DNA of 64,000 bases from Cloacimonetes bacterium UBA5614 (lineage in GTDB: Bacteria; Cloacimonadota; Cloacimonadia; Cloacimonadales; Cloacimonadaceae). The notes beneath the pieces were generated by a model. It made no database searches. It was not told the origin of the DNA and saw nothing but the letters and a program-made list of their open reading frames with translations. This document shows positions 26,240 to 34,922 of this stretch, one piece after another. Both the position numbers and the translations under genes were made by a program. Within the stretch, counting starts at the first letter, position 1. Every line of letters starts with the position of its first letter. The stretch covers positions 186,001 through 250,000 of the forward strand of contig DIKQ01000013.1 of the NCBI GenBank assembly GCA_002424605.1. The letters run 5' to 3'.

Positions 26240-27937
26240 TTATGGGTCCATAAAAGCAGTAATTCTGAAAAAATACTCATTAGTTCCTGTTATGACAGGA
26301 AGATTTATCATTCCGGTATTTGTTGATGTTACATAATCAAAAGGACCATGTGCATTACTACTGCTATAGATGTAGAATATGGCATCAAGGAAGGGATATT
26401 CCCAGGACAGATTGACCTGAGAATTATTCTCTACCATTGATATATGAAGATTCTTTGGTTCAGGAATGGAACCTGGATACCAGTTGATTCTGCCGAAGCT
26501 ATCCTGTTCATAAGCGGATCCGGAAAAGTTGCCAATGCAGGAGTAAAAATTCAGGCTGCCTGCGTTGTTGGTCTTGGAAACATTGTAAGCACCGCTCCAA
26601 TTGTTTCCGGGAAAATTCACCTTATACAGATAGAGGTCCTGGTCGTTATTAATGCTTAGCAGTTTCCCACCGGGAGCACCATATTGGAGAAGGCAATAAT
26701 TAAAAGCGTAAGGAGTGGTGATTGTTGCTCCATTTTGCACATCGATTCCACTGGCATCCATATATTCAAAAAAGGTCCTGACAGCGTTAAGAACACCCCC
26801 GCTATAAACGGTAAAGGTATAATATCCAGTATCGGCAACATTTCTGGTTATGAGAGAATAGTTATCGACTGAACCCATTGTATTGAAAACGCCTCCTTCA
26901 TATACTCTGAGGGACCTAGACTGGGAAAGATAGATAGTGCTTTGATAAACATTCATCGAATCCGAAATATCTACATTTCCGTAAATTGTAAGAGCATCAT
27001 GACAATCGAATGTCCCTGAATTTACAGTCACATTGCCGTTGATGCTAAGAGGTGAGTTGGTAGTTACAGAAAAACCCGGGTTTTTATCGATGGTCAGATT
27101 GTTGAAATAACAGCCAGTTCTGGTTGTGATAACAGAATTGGCTGACCCCTGACAGTAAACGGTACCGTTGTTATACTTCAGAGTACCGCCAGTTCCGACA
27201 TATATGTCTTTATTGATATAAGTATTGGAATTGACATTACTCGTATAATTCCTGTTGTTGCTTACTGTTAGGTTGCCATTTATAGTTAGGTTACCAGAAC
27301 CAGTATTTTGAGTGAAATTGGGGGAGTCAATGAATAGGTTATATATTGACGCATTTACGTTGAGCACCATGTTGCCTGCAAATCCGTTAAAAATAAAGTT
27401 CCCATAGGTGGGGTTGATGTTGCTTCCGCTATTGAAATACATAGAATTTAAGACATAGATTGTTGAACCATTGTATGGAATAGTAAGAGTAGAGTTAGAA
27501 TAAAAATTTAGATAGCTGTTGGCATACAGAACTGCATAGGGAGAGGTCATGCTTAGTGAACCATAACTGTTAATATTGCCATTCACAGTCAGAGTTCCGT
27601 TGATGATCAAACTGGAGTTTGCAAAATCTACATCACCGCTCACAGTCAGAGTTCCGCTGATGATCAAACTGGATTCTGAAAAAATGAGCACCCTTGCACA
27701 GGAATAAGAGTATCCAGCACTTATAATAGGTTCACGGGTCCTGTCCGGAATCCATACTTCTTCAGAAGCAGTAGGAATATGTCCCTGGTCCCAGTTTGCA
27801 GAATTACTCCAGTAAATACTATTATTACCTGTCCATGTGTTAATTATCCGAAGGGGATTGCTATCATATAATTCAGATGTTTGGGCAAATAAAACTGACG
27901 AACATAACAAAATAGAAACTAAGAGTAGTCGCTTCAT
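26240..27937 (-). CDS. Secreted beta-helix-like protein sharing modules with the C25 protease
   Basis: The start is ATG 27937 with AAGGAG upstream; the longer frame to 28087 has no site. The 565-residue product has a signal peptide (to about 19), a W-rich module (TWTGNNSIYWSNSANWDQGH), about 300 residues of short beta strands rich in Asn, Ser, Thr and Gly (LTVNGNI, LTVSGDV), and a C-terminal module (RSLRVYEGGVFNTMG, then GGKLLSINNDQDLYL, then an FN3-like end FFRITAFMDP). The W-rich start and the C-terminal module both match the C25 protein (IWDGSSSTIWSVGANW; GGTLLTLNNEQDFAVFD). It lacks both a protease domain and a FlgD-like domain. It is more AT-rich than its neighbours. Confidence 0.75.
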   Translation of the reverse strand: MKRLLLVSILLCSSVLFAQTSELYDSNPLRIINTWTGNNSIYWSNSANWDQGHIPTASEEVWIPDRTREPIISAGYSYSCARVLIFSESSLIISGTLTVSGDVDFANSSLIINGTLTVNGNINSYGSLSMTSPYAVLYANSYLNFYSNSTLTIPYNGSTIYVLNSMYFNSGSNINPTYGNFIFNGFAGNMVLNVNASIYNLFIDSPNFTQNTGSGNLTINGNLTVSNNRNYTSNVNSNTYINKDIYVGTGGTLKYNNGTVYCQGSANSVITTRTGCYFNNLTIDKNPGFSVTTNSPLSINGNVTVNSGTFDCHDALTIYGNVDISDSMNVYQSTIYLSQSRSLRVYEGGVFNTMGSVDNYSLITRNVADTGYYTFTVYSGGVLNAVRTFFEYMDASGIDVQNGATITTPYAFNYCLLQYGAPGGKLLSINNDQDLYLYKVNFPGNNWSGAYNVSKTNNAGSLNFYSCIGNFSGSAYEQDSFGRINWYPGSIPEPKNLHISMVENNSQVNLSWEYPFLDAIFYIYSSSNAHGPFDYVTSTNTGMINLPVITGTNEYFFRITAFMDP

Positions 27938-28074
27938 AAGAACTCCTTCGTCTGCACTATGGAATCCTCTTCTTTCACAGACTAAACAGAATAACTTGCA
28001 ACTGATTTTATTTAAAATAGGTGCGGAAAACCTGTCAAGAGATTTGATTCCTTTTAGTTCTGGTTCTAATGACG

Positions 28075-28118
28075 AATGAAAAATCACTAAAATGTGTTGA
28101 AACTTTCGGTGGAGGTCT
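28075..28118. repeat. Family D repeat, copy b
   Basis: It reads AATGAAAAATCACTAAAATG, then TGTTGAAACTTTCGGTGGAG, then GTCT. It diverges from copies a and c but keeps TCACTAAAA and TTTCGGTGGAGG. It lies between the nucleotidyltransferase-like gene and the 565-residue protein gene. Confidence 0.5.
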
Positions 28119-28241
28119 TACTTGACACACATTATTCTCTTGTAATCCTGTCAGGGTGGACGGCAATAATGATTGGGGACTCTGCGGACTGAGGTTGGAA
28201 AAGATGTGATTCCAGGCTGTTACTGCTAGAACAGCCCGTTT

Positions 28242-28913
28242 TCAGGACAGAAACTCCTCCATGAGTTTTACTCGTTCCCATCTCTGCCTTTTCCTGTTTA
28301 CAGCTATGGATAACTCAAGTGGCGGAATCAATATCTGCTGACCGCGCCAGATAACCGTCTCCAAATGGTCTTTGGCATAGGGTCCGCAGTCAGCCGGCTC
28401 CGGGACGTCCAAACGTCCTGATGGGTCGGATGCAATGTCAACTCTGCAGCCCAGAAAGAGTACTCCGAAATCCTTGGTTACCCAGCCCCCGGTATCAACT
28501 ATGGGCTCAAATATATCTTCCCGAAAAAGCTCGATAAGGACTGGTAAATCGGAGGATTTTACCATGATGTCCACATCATGGGGTATCAACTGAATCCCGC
28601 GCACACAAACTGCGCAGGACCCGGTTAACCACCAATCTATGCCCTTTCCGGCAACCCTCTCTGCAAAAGCCAGCAAACCGTCTTCCCAGGGTATGGGAAC
28701 GAAATAGCCCAACTGGTTGAACATTGCCTCTCCGTAGCGCAGAAAGTTTCTCCGGATAGTGTCCATATATGGATAATCAGCAGGATAAACCTTGTAAAAG
28801 CCCTTCTCGTCCTCCAGATAATAGCACATCCTTAGAACGGGTATGTACTTTGAATCGGGATTGATAATCCTGAAACAGACCTGGTTGTCCTGTATATCAG
28901 CAGTCAGATGCAT
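28242..28913 (-). CDS. Nucleotidyltransferase-fold protein
   Basis: The 223-residue product has a minimal nucleotidyltransferase core at residues about 93-115: WWLTGSCAVCVRGI followed by PHDVDIMV gives the G-S...D-x-D pattern, and a later VDIAS may supply the third acidic residue. This arrangement occurs in AbiEii-like toxins, in aminoglycoside nucleotidyltransferases and in uncharacterised housekeeping proteins. The first 90 residues are unassigned. A hairpin GGCTGTT/AACAGCC (28215-28236) lies just past the stop codon. It sits in the accessory stretch between family D repeats, so a mobile origin is possible. Confidence 0.6.
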   Translation of the reverse strand: MHLTADIQDNQVCFRIINPDSKYIPVLRMCYYLEDEKGFYKVYPADYPYMDTIRRNFLRYGEAMFNQLGYFVPIPWEDGLLAFAERVAGKGIDWWLTGSCAVCVRGIQLIPHDVDIMVKSSDLPVLIELFREDIFEPIVDTGGWVTKDFGVLFLGCRVDIASDPSGRLDVPEPADCGPYAKDHLETVIWRGQQILIPPLELSIAVNRKRQRWERVKLMEEFLS

Positions 28914-28968
28914 TTGGCGTTTTCCTCCCCATTGACGTCATTATAACATCAATTACCGGAACGGACAT

Positions 28969-29008
28969 GCTGTCAAGCCGGAACGGCGTAATCAGGATGT
29001 TGGCGCAT
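28969..29008. repeat. 40-bp family E repeat, copy 1
   Basis: It begins GCTGTCAAGCCGGAACGGCG and ends CAGGATGTTGGCGCAT. It matches 30041-30080 at 38 of 40 bases, by direct comparison. It is followed 8 bases later by a family D repeat. Confidence 0.8.
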
Positions 29009-29015
29009 CTTTTTT

Positions 29016-29058
29016 ACTGAAATGTCACTTAAAATCTCGTGTAGTTTTGGGGGGAAGG
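29016..29058. repeat. Family D repeat, copy c
   Basis: It reads ACTGAAATGTCACTTAAAAT, then CTCGTGTAGTTTTGGGGGGA, then AGG. It abuts the stop codon of the 219-residue minus-strand gene, the same placement as copy a. Confidence 0.6.
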
Positions 29059-29718
29059 TCAATGCAATTCATTAGGTTTTATAATGGGAAAATCGGATGT
29101 GTTCTCAGGAATTTTCTGAATATTATAATCAATGTTATCAATGAATTCTATCTTATCAAAATATTGAAACAATGGAATTTCACTTCTTTGGTCAGAGATC
29201 ATAAAAGCCCTATTTGACACTACAATAGGTATCCATCTATCTGAATCAAAATCTATCCCTTGAAATCTGTTTCTGCTGGGATTTATCTGATATATATTCA
29301 TATTCTGTAAAACATAGCCATTGTAAGAGTAATTTCTTTTTACGATATAGCCAATTTTAGTATCTTTGTTGTCGTCGAGAAAAAACAATGAATCTAAGTT
29401 TGTGCTAATAATTTCTGATCCAGAAGCATCATTCATTTGAAATGATACTGCATAAACACACCCCTTACAGTATGATAAGGTGTCTGTCTTATCAACATAG
29501 AAACGTAGATCAAAGCGAACTGTATCGTTATAACTATATCTTTTCAAGTCTGGAGTCACTCTAACCTGAATCTTGACTGGAATATCTAAACTTGAGACTT
29601 TGCTATTACTAAGAGATTCGTATTTTCCTATTGCAAATAGGTTAGTTTGAGTAAGTATAGAAAGCAATAATCCCCAGATAGTTAAAGTAATAACGGATGA
29701 TGCCTTGAGTATTTTCAT
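29059..29718 (-). CDS. Hypothetical exported protein, AT-rich
   Basis: The 219-residue product starts with a hydrophobic signal peptide or anchor (ASSVITLTIWGLLLSILTQT). The rest is predicted beta-rich and acidic, with a possible Cys pair (YCKGC). No known family or motif is recognised. Codon use is visibly AT-rich compared with the housekeeping genes in the window, which suggests recent acquisition. It is flanked by family D and E repeats on its 3' side. Confidence 0.5.
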   Translation of the reverse strand: MKILKASSVITLTIWGLLLSILTQTNLFAIGKYESLSNSKVSSLDIPVKIQVRVTPDLKRYSYNDTVRFDLRFYVDKTDTLSYCKGCVYAVSFQMNDASGSEIISTNLDSLFFLDDNKDTKIGYIVKRNYSYNGYVLQNMNIYQINPSRNRFQGIDFDSDRWIPIVVSNRAFMISDQRSEIPLFQYFDKIEFIDNIDYNIQKIPENTSDFPIIKPNELH

Positions 29719-29967
29719 AAATCCTCTATGTTTGTTTTTTACGTATCAACTCAACCTTGCAAGTTAAAAAAAATCTATTTGTATCATTATACTTTAAAAA
29801 CATTATGGAATAATCTAAGACAATAATACATCTGCGACATCATTAAAGCCATAGCAATATAATATTGTTCTCACGTCAAGAAATACTTGGGCATCATTAG
29901 GCATCCTTTTTTGTCACTTATTGGGCAGGTGTTTTCATAGCTCCAGATTAGTATTTCTGGAGTTTAC

Positions 29968-30141
29968 ATGGAACCGAGCCTGTTACAGAAGGTCAAAGAT
30001 CAGTTACTTAAGTACGAGGGTCTGAAGCTCAAGCCTTATCGCTGTCAAGCCGGAACGGCGCAAGCAGGATGTTGGCGCATTTGTTGGGAGAAAAGGCAGC
30101 ATAATATCAACTTCGAGGAAAAGTACCTGCCTGAGATGTAA
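29968..30141 (+). pseudogene. Truncated GH24 (T4-type) lysozyme remnant
   Basis: A 57-codon frame with GGAG 5 bases before its ATG begins LLQKVKDQLLKYEGLKLKPY and then RCQAG. This matches the N-terminus of phage-type lysozymes, where the pattern I..fEGlrL.aYrcpaG..TiGyG carries the catalytic Glu (E17 here). From residue 26 the sequence runs into the 40-bp family E repeat and loses the expected TIGYG motif, ending at 30141. It is therefore a broken gene, probably a prophage relic, on the opposite strand to its neighbours. Confidence 0.6.
30041..30080. repeat. 40-bp family E repeat, copy 2
   Basis: It differs from 28969-29008 at two positions. It begins exactly where the lysozyme remnant stops looking like a lysozyme. 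Confidence 0.8.
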
Positions 30142-30145
30142 CTAT

Positions 30146-31336
30146 TTATTTCAGATAGACCAGTTTCGATGTCCTGATTGCATTGCCGGATTGCAGACGG
30201 GCAAAGTAAATCCCACTTGGAAGCGTTTTGTAACTGCCATCAAGGCAGGTCCACTGAACAGTGTGTTCCCCCGGTTCTTTGTATTCGTTTATAAGTGTTT
30301 TGACCAGTTGTCCCTTGATGTTGTATATTTTTAAGCTAACCGTTCCAGATTTGACCAATGAGTATCTAATATCAGTTCTTTCGCTGAAGGGATTCGGGTA
30401 GTTCTGAATTAGCTGCAACGAGATATTCGGCATTGTACCATCAACGTTTTCTGTAACTACCTCCCATTCAAATTGAGTAGTCTCTGTCGATGCTTCAGTT
30501 ATGTTCTGCATTACATAAACTTCAGAAAGCAATCCATTACTCCCAAATTTGTAATGGAGTATTTCCATCGGATAAACAGAATCATAGTATGTTATATGTT
30601 GGAATTTAATCGGATTCATGCTAACGACCTGCCATGCCAGAGTATCCGGCTCTGCATCAACAGGATGAAAAACGATGGTCTCAAATTTCCATCCAGGATC
30701 GAATAAAGTACGCATGTCATTGAATCCTGAATAATACGGAAATGAAAAGTCCAGATTATGTGGAAAAGGTTCACTATAGTTTAAATGATAGTATCCTCGG
30801 TAAATCCAGTTATCTGACAACGTATAATAATCAATTCTACTAATTCTTCCAATACTGTCATATTGGTAAGACCATTTTCCATAATCGATAATAATCGATT
30901 CAATTCTACTGCTGCTATCGAAAAATGTTTCTTCTCTATAATCCCTGATATTGCTTTCGTTGTACTTCTCAAGCAATATCTTTCTTGCTAAGCTATCAAG
31001 TTCTGTATATATCCTTCTGAATGGACTTGTAGCTCCTTCATGAAAATATCCTGTATTGATGATCTTATGTCCATTGACATGTGAGATTTCTGTTTGACAA
31101 TAAATGGTTGAATATGTATCGTCATACATATCCCAGTAATGATATGCGATGCTGTCAAGCATATCAAAATCAGAAGATGCATAATTGTAATCTCCCACAT
31201 GATTGTATGATGAATGAGTATAGCCTATTGTATATGTTGATGAAATTCTGGTTCTTTGAATTGGTCGATTTGCATGGAGAGCATGAATCACCACCAATAA
31301 AAACAGCAAAAGTATGAATCGATCTGCTCTATACAT
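30146..31336 (-). CDS. Secreted protein with FlgD-like C-terminal domain, AT-rich
   Basis: The start is ATG 31336 with AAGAGGTGG upstream; the frame extends two codons to a GTG. The 396-residue product has a signal peptide (ILLLFLLVVIHALHA). The Tyr/Asp-rich middle contains YD-like strand repeats (YDSIGRISRIDYY, YKFGSNGLLSEVY), and the last 90 residues are the FlgD-like sorting domain (NYPNPFSER, YNIKGQLVKTL, SGIYFARL). It is related in plan to the 428-residue protein at 47926 but more AT-rich. Surface attachment is expected. No enzymatic motif was seen. Confidence 0.7.
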   Translation of the reverse strand: MYRADRFILLLFLLVVIHALHANRPIQRTRISSTYTIGYTHSSYNHVGDYNYASSDFDMLDSIAYHYWDMYDDTYSTIYCQTEISHVNGHKIINTGYFHEGATSPFRRIYTELDSLARKILLEKYNESNIRDYREETFFDSSSRIESIIIDYGKWSYQYDSIGRISRIDYYTLSDNWIYRGYYHLNYSEPFPHNLDFSFPYYSGFNDMRTLFDPGWKFETIVFHPVDAEPDTLAWQVVSMNPIKFQHITYYDSVYPMEILHYKFGSNGLLSEVYVMQNITEASTETTQFEWEVVTENVDGTMPNISLQLIQNYPNPFSERTDIRYSLVKSGTVSLKIYNIKGQLVKTLINEYKEPGEHTVQWTCLDGSYKTLPSGIYFARLQSGNAIRTSKLVYLK

Positions 31337-31424
31337 AACCACCTCTTATTTGAGATATACTAACATATATACAATGAGATTCTATATGTTAGGTCATGTC
31401 AAGTGAAAATATTCTATTTTTTTC

Positions 31425-31451
31425 TTGACAGAAATTGCCTTACTGTATTAC
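31425..31451 (+). promoter_or_regulatory. Probable promoter of the GntR/ABC operon
   Basis: TTGACA (31425-31430) and TATTAC (31446-31451) are 15 bases apart, the same unusual spacing as at the PadR promoter. The GntR start lies 32 bases downstream with an AAAGGAGG site. Confidence 0.45.
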
Positions 31452-31482
31452 TAGACTATGACACTAAGACAAAGGAGGCGGA

Positions 31483-31863
31483 ATGAAGAAGTTCGCCGAG
31501 AACATACCGATTTACCTTCAGCTCAAGACGGAGGTTGAGGAGGCAATCCTCAATGCCAGTCTAAAAGCCGAAGAAGCCCTCGACTCCATCCGCGCGATGG
31601 CAGCGAAGTATTCCATCAACCCCCTCACCGTCTCCAAAGCCGTACAGGAACTGGAAGACGAGGGGGTCATCTACAAAAAGCGGGGCATCGGGTTCTATGT
31701 CGCTCCGGATGCACAGGAAAACCTAAGGAGAAGACATATGCAGACCTATCTGGAAACAGAAGTAAAGAGCTTTGTCCGCAAGGCGCATCAGCTTGGCATC
31801 GGGCTTCAGGACATTCTGGAGCTTATCAGCCGTACATATGAGGAGGAGAAAAGTGGAGAATAA
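31483..31863 (+). CDS. GntR-family regulator (YtrA type)
   Basis: The 126-residue product is a winged helix (residues 1-75: IPIYLQLKTEVEEAI, MAAKYSINPLTVSKAVQELE, GVIYKKRGIGFYVAP) followed by only about 45 residues. This short form is typical of YtrA-type regulators that repress a downstream ABC exporter. The AAAGGAGG site precedes the ATG. Its last codons overlap the start of the ATPase gene by 11 bases, so regulator and transporter are co-translated. The inducer may be a cell-envelope-active compound, by analogy with YtrA. Confidence 0.85.
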   Translation: MKKFAENIPIYLQLKTEVEEAILNASLKAEEALDSIRAMAAKYSINPLTVSKAVQELEDEGVIYKKRGIGFYVAPDAQENLRRRHMQTYLETEVKSFVRKAHQLGIGLQDILELISRTYEEEKSGE

Positions 31864-32767
31864 TAACTACCGGTTCCTGGAAGCCCTGGAAACCCAGGAC
31901 GCTTCACCGGCTTTTGAACAGCCGGACTTTATCATGGACATCAAAAACGTAACCAAGAACTTCAAGAAAGTGCAGGCGCTGAAAGACGTGTCGCTGACCA
32001 TTCCCAAAGGCAGGATTATCGGACTGCTGGGCAAGAACGGCGCCGGCAAGAGCACCCTGATGCGCTGTATGCTGGGCTTCCTCAAATATGACGGGGAAAT
32101 CCTCTATCACGGCAACAAGATGGAGCACAACGACACCGCTGTTTTCCGCAACGTGGCTTTCATCCCGGATGTCAGCGCTTTGGACGAACGCCTAACAGTG
32201 GCGCAGACCATTGCCTATGTAAAGGGAGTCAATCCCGGCTGGAACGACCGCAAGGCGGACAGCTTGCTGGAACGGAGCGACCTGCCCCTGAAACAAAAGG
32301 TAAAGACCCTGTCCAAAGGCATGAAGACCAAGCTCTACCTGTTGCTGGTGCTGTCCCTGGACGTGGAATTCCTGATGCTGGACGAGCCGACCATCGGGCT
32401 GGACATCCTCTTCCGCAAGGAATTCTTCAATACCATCCTGGGCGAGTTTTATGACGAGACCAAGACCATCCTCATCAGCACCCACGAGGTGAACGAGGTG
32501 GAACATATCCTGCAGGACATCATCTTTATCGACAAAGGCGAAATCGTCCTGTATGAAGATATCGAAATTCTCAGGCAGAAATATCTGGAAGTGAAGGTCC
32601 CGCGGGAGTTTGCCGACGAACTGCGCAAGCACAATCCCCTGCAGGTGTGGGAAGGGCTGGGCTATTTGCATGCCCTGGTCAGTGAAAAGCTGGATATCCC
32701 ATCCGCCGAATACAGCGAGCCACAGCTGGCAGACCTGTTCCTTGCCAAAGTGGGAGGTTCATTATGA
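31853..32767 (+). CDS. ABC transporter ATP-binding protein
   Basis: The start is GTG 31853, chosen because AGGAGGAG lies 5 bases upstream; the longer frame from 31772 overlaps the regulator deeply. The 304-residue product has Walker A (GLLGKNGAGKSTL), the Q-loop region, the signature LSKGMKTKLYL, Walker B (LMLDEPTIGLD) and the switch His (LISTHE). The signature is LSKGM rather than LSGGQ, common in ABC-2-type drug, antibiotic or lipid exporters. The permease gene overlaps its stop by 4 bases. Confidence 0.9.
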   Translation: MENNNYRFLEALETQDASPAFEQPDFIMDIKNVTKNFKKVQALKDVSLTIPKGRIIGLLGKNGAGKSTLMRCMLGFLKYDGEILYHGNKMEHNDTAVFRNVAFIPDVSALDERLTVAQTIAYVKGVNPGWNDRKADSLLERSDLPLKQKVKTLSKGMKTKLYLLLVLSLDVEFLMLDEPTIGLDILFRKEFFNTILGEFYDETKTILISTHEVNEVEHILQDIIFIDKGEIVLYEDIEILRQKYLEVKVPREFADELRKHNPLQVWEGLGYLHALVSEKLDIPSAEYSEPQLADLFLAKVGGSL

Positions 32768-33693
32768 CTGCATTCAAAAACCTGCTGACGAAAGATTATC
32801 AGACCGTAAAAAAACAGCTGTTCGTTCCCCTGTGGATAATTCTCGGATTATATGTAATATTTACCTTTTCTATCATCATAGCATATGCCAAAGGCGACGC
32901 GAACCTTGTCATGGGGGGCATCCCGATGGAACTGCTGGGAAATGCCGATTTGCACAGGGCAATCTCCTTTGCCTTGCAGGCGGGATTGTTCCTCGGTTTC
33001 CTGGGGCTGATTTTTGCCATTCCGATGACGGTGCTGAGCGCTACCCTGCTCAATAGCGACATCAAGCACAAATGCGAGCTTTTCCACCGCTCCCAGCCTG
33101 TCTCCGTCTGGAAAAACACCGCTTCCAGGTATGTGGCGGGAATCGGCGGACTGGTGGGGCTGGCTTTTCTGGCGGGCTTGTTCCAGCTTGTTGCCGGCAA
33201 CATCCTGCTGGCAATCCTCACCCCCATGAAAGTGGACTGGTGGCTGGCTTTTAATGGCTTCCTGCTAAGCTGGATGCACCTTTCCATATCCATTACAGTG
33301 CTGGGTTCCTTGGGATTCCTGCTTTCCGCCGTCTTCAAGGACAACGCCATCGGCAAGGGCGCGCTGGCAATCGGAGCTGTGGATATTGCGATTGTGATAA
33401 TGAACTACTACCTGAAACTGGGGATACCTGCCTTGTCCAAAAACCTGTTTAAGCTGGTTTACTCCAATATCAGCGATTTCTCCAATGTGTTTCCCACCAT
33501 GCAGTATGGCATAGTGATGGGCAGTAATGCTCGTACTACGGGCGATATCAGTGCCTTTACCCTGCCGCAGGGTTTCCTGAGCGGTCTGTATGGCTCGGTA
33601 TTCACCTGGGAGACGCTTGCCAAAGCGGGGCTTTGCGTAGCTCTGTATGCCCTGGCAACCTTTATCTACAAGAAACGGGAAGTGCAGTTCTGA
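32764..33693 (+). CDS. ABC-2-type transporter permease
   Basis: The 309-residue product has six or more membrane helices with a short cytoplasmic start (KNLLTKDYQTVKKQL). The gap between helix 2 and 3 carries SDIKHKCELFHRSQPVS, a pattern seen in YtrC/BcrB-type permeases. It starts in an ATGA overlap with the ATPase gene and ends in a TGATG overlap with the flavoprotein gene. With the GntR regulator and ATPase it makes a self-contained exporter operon. Confidence 0.8.
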   Translation: MTAFKNLLTKDYQTVKKQLFVPLWIILGLYVIFTFSIIIAYAKGDANLVMGGIPMELLGNADLHRAISFALQAGLFLGFLGLIFAIPMTVLSATLLNSDIKHKCELFHRSQPVSVWKNTASRYVAGIGGLVGLAFLAGLFQLVAGNILLAILTPMKVDWWLAFNGFLLSWMHLSISITVLGSLGFLLSAVFKDNAIGKGALAIGAVDIAIVIMNYYLKLGIPALSKNLFKLVYSNISDFSNVFPTMQYGIVMGSNARTTGDISAFTLPQGFLSGLYGSVFTWETLAKAGLCVALYALATFIYKKREVQF

Positions 33694-34898
33694 TGCCAAA
33701 GGTAATCCCGTTTGCCATTATCGGGGCAGGACCTGCCGGACTGGCGGCAGCCATCGCTTACGGAAAGGGAGCCCTTATCCTGGAAAGCAACCCGGAAGCG
33801 GGCAAAAAGCTGCTGCTGAGCGGTTCCGGGCAGTGCAACTATACCAATAACCTTTCAAATGAAGATTTCATCAGGGCTTGCCGCAAGGCAGGCCCTTTCC
33901 TGAAACGCGCGCTTTACAGTGCTGACAGCGGTTTCTTTACAGAGCTTCTGGATAAAGCCGGGTGCCCCGGCTATGTCAGGGAGGATGGCAAGGTTTTCCC
34001 TGCCTCGCTGAAAGCGGAGCACGTGCGGGATGCACTCCTGCAGACTGCATTGCGGAAAGGCGCTGAAATCCTCTATGAGACAAAAGTGTCCGAAGTCAGG
34101 AAGGAGAAAGCCGGCTTTACCATGCAGACCGGTTGTGGAACTATGCATTCCCGAAGGCTGTTGCTTGCCTGCGGAGGCAGCAGCTGGCCCCAGACCGGTT
34201 CCAGCGGAGACGGCTATGCCTTTGCCGAAGAACTGGGTCACACTCTCAACCCGGTCCGTCCTGCTCTGGCATCCATAGAAACGGATAACTACACTCCCTA
34301 TGTGCAATGCGCCGGCATAGCTCTGTATGACCAGAAAGCAGAGTTTATCACCAAAACCGGAAAGCACAGGGATAATGGCGACCTGCTCTTCACCCATACC
34401 GGCCTTTCAGGACCGCTTATCCTGAATAATTCCCACCTTCTGGAAAAAGGTGATATGGTTCGGCTGCGTCTGTTGCCAGGGGCAGAAAGCATAATCCAAA
34501 ACGCTCTAAGCCAGGGAAACGCCAGGCATCTGCTGAATGCCCTCAAAGCTGTTCCCCTGCCCAATGCCCTGCTGGAAGCCATTCTTATCAGTAGCGGGTT
34601 AAAACCGGATTCCCCCTCCTCTTCGCTGTCCGCAAAACAGCGTAACCTCATCATCACCGCTCTGCAGTTACTTGAGTTCAGGATTAGCAAAGTGGAAGGT
34701 CTGCAGACAGCTATGTCCACGGCAGGGGGAGTGCTTCTAAAAGAGGTGAATTCTGCAACTCTGGAAAGCAGGATTGTGCCTGGTCTGTATCTGGCGGGAG
34801 AAGTGCTGGATTATGCCCTGCCCACCGGAGGATTCAATATCCAGACGGCATTCAGCACCGGCTGGCTGGCAGGAATCAGCGCTCATAAACGCAAATAA
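33693..34898 (+). CDS. BaiN/HI0933-family flavoprotein
   Basis: The start is ATG 33693, overlapping the permease stop (TGATG); the frame extends 20 codons further into that gene. The 401-residue product has an N-terminal FAD-binding motif (FAIIGAGPAGLAAAIAYGKG), the family hallmark KKLLLSGSGQCNYTN, and the C-terminal TAGGVLLKEVN and LYLAGEVLDYALPTGGFN segments. Members are NAD(P)/FAD oxidoreductases that are mostly uncharacterised; BaiN reduces bile-acid intermediates. Overlap with an exporter operon does not imply a shared function. Residues 6-22 are the Rossmann dinucleotide site. Confidence 0.85.
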   Translation: MPKVIPFAIIGAGPAGLAAAIAYGKGALILESNPEAGKKLLLSGSGQCNYTNNLSNEDFIRACRKAGPFLKRALYSADSGFFTELLDKAGCPGYVREDGKVFPASLKAEHVRDALLQTALRKGAEILYETKVSEVRKEKAGFTMQTGCGTMHSRRLLLACGGSSWPQTGSSGDGYAFAEELGHTLNPVRPALASIETDNYTPYVQCAGIALYDQKAEFITKTGKHRDNGDLLFTHTGLSGPLILNNSHLLEKGDMVRLRLLPGAESIIQNALSQGNARHLLNALKAVPLPNALLEAILISSGLKPDSPSSSLSAKQRNLIITALQLLEFRISKVEGLQTAMSTAGGVLLKEVNSATLESRIVPGLYLAGEVLDYALPTGGFNIQTAFSTGWLAGISAHKRK

Positions 34899-34922
34899 TA
34901 AATGCATTAATAAGGAGAGTAT

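Larger units (their letters stand above)
29719..30145. other. 427-bp AT-rich intergenic region with a gene remnant
   Basis: No intact gene is present. The first 230 bases are AT-rich with no recognisable element. The rest holds the lysozyme remnant (29968-30141) and the second 40-bp family E repeat (30041-30080). Confidence 0.5.

Noticed and set aside
26192..29058. Integron cassette array with attC sites
   Set aside because: Genes are followed by a shared repeat, but it lacks the paired core sites and long imperfect stem of attC, and no integrase is seen. The pattern is kept as an open finding only.
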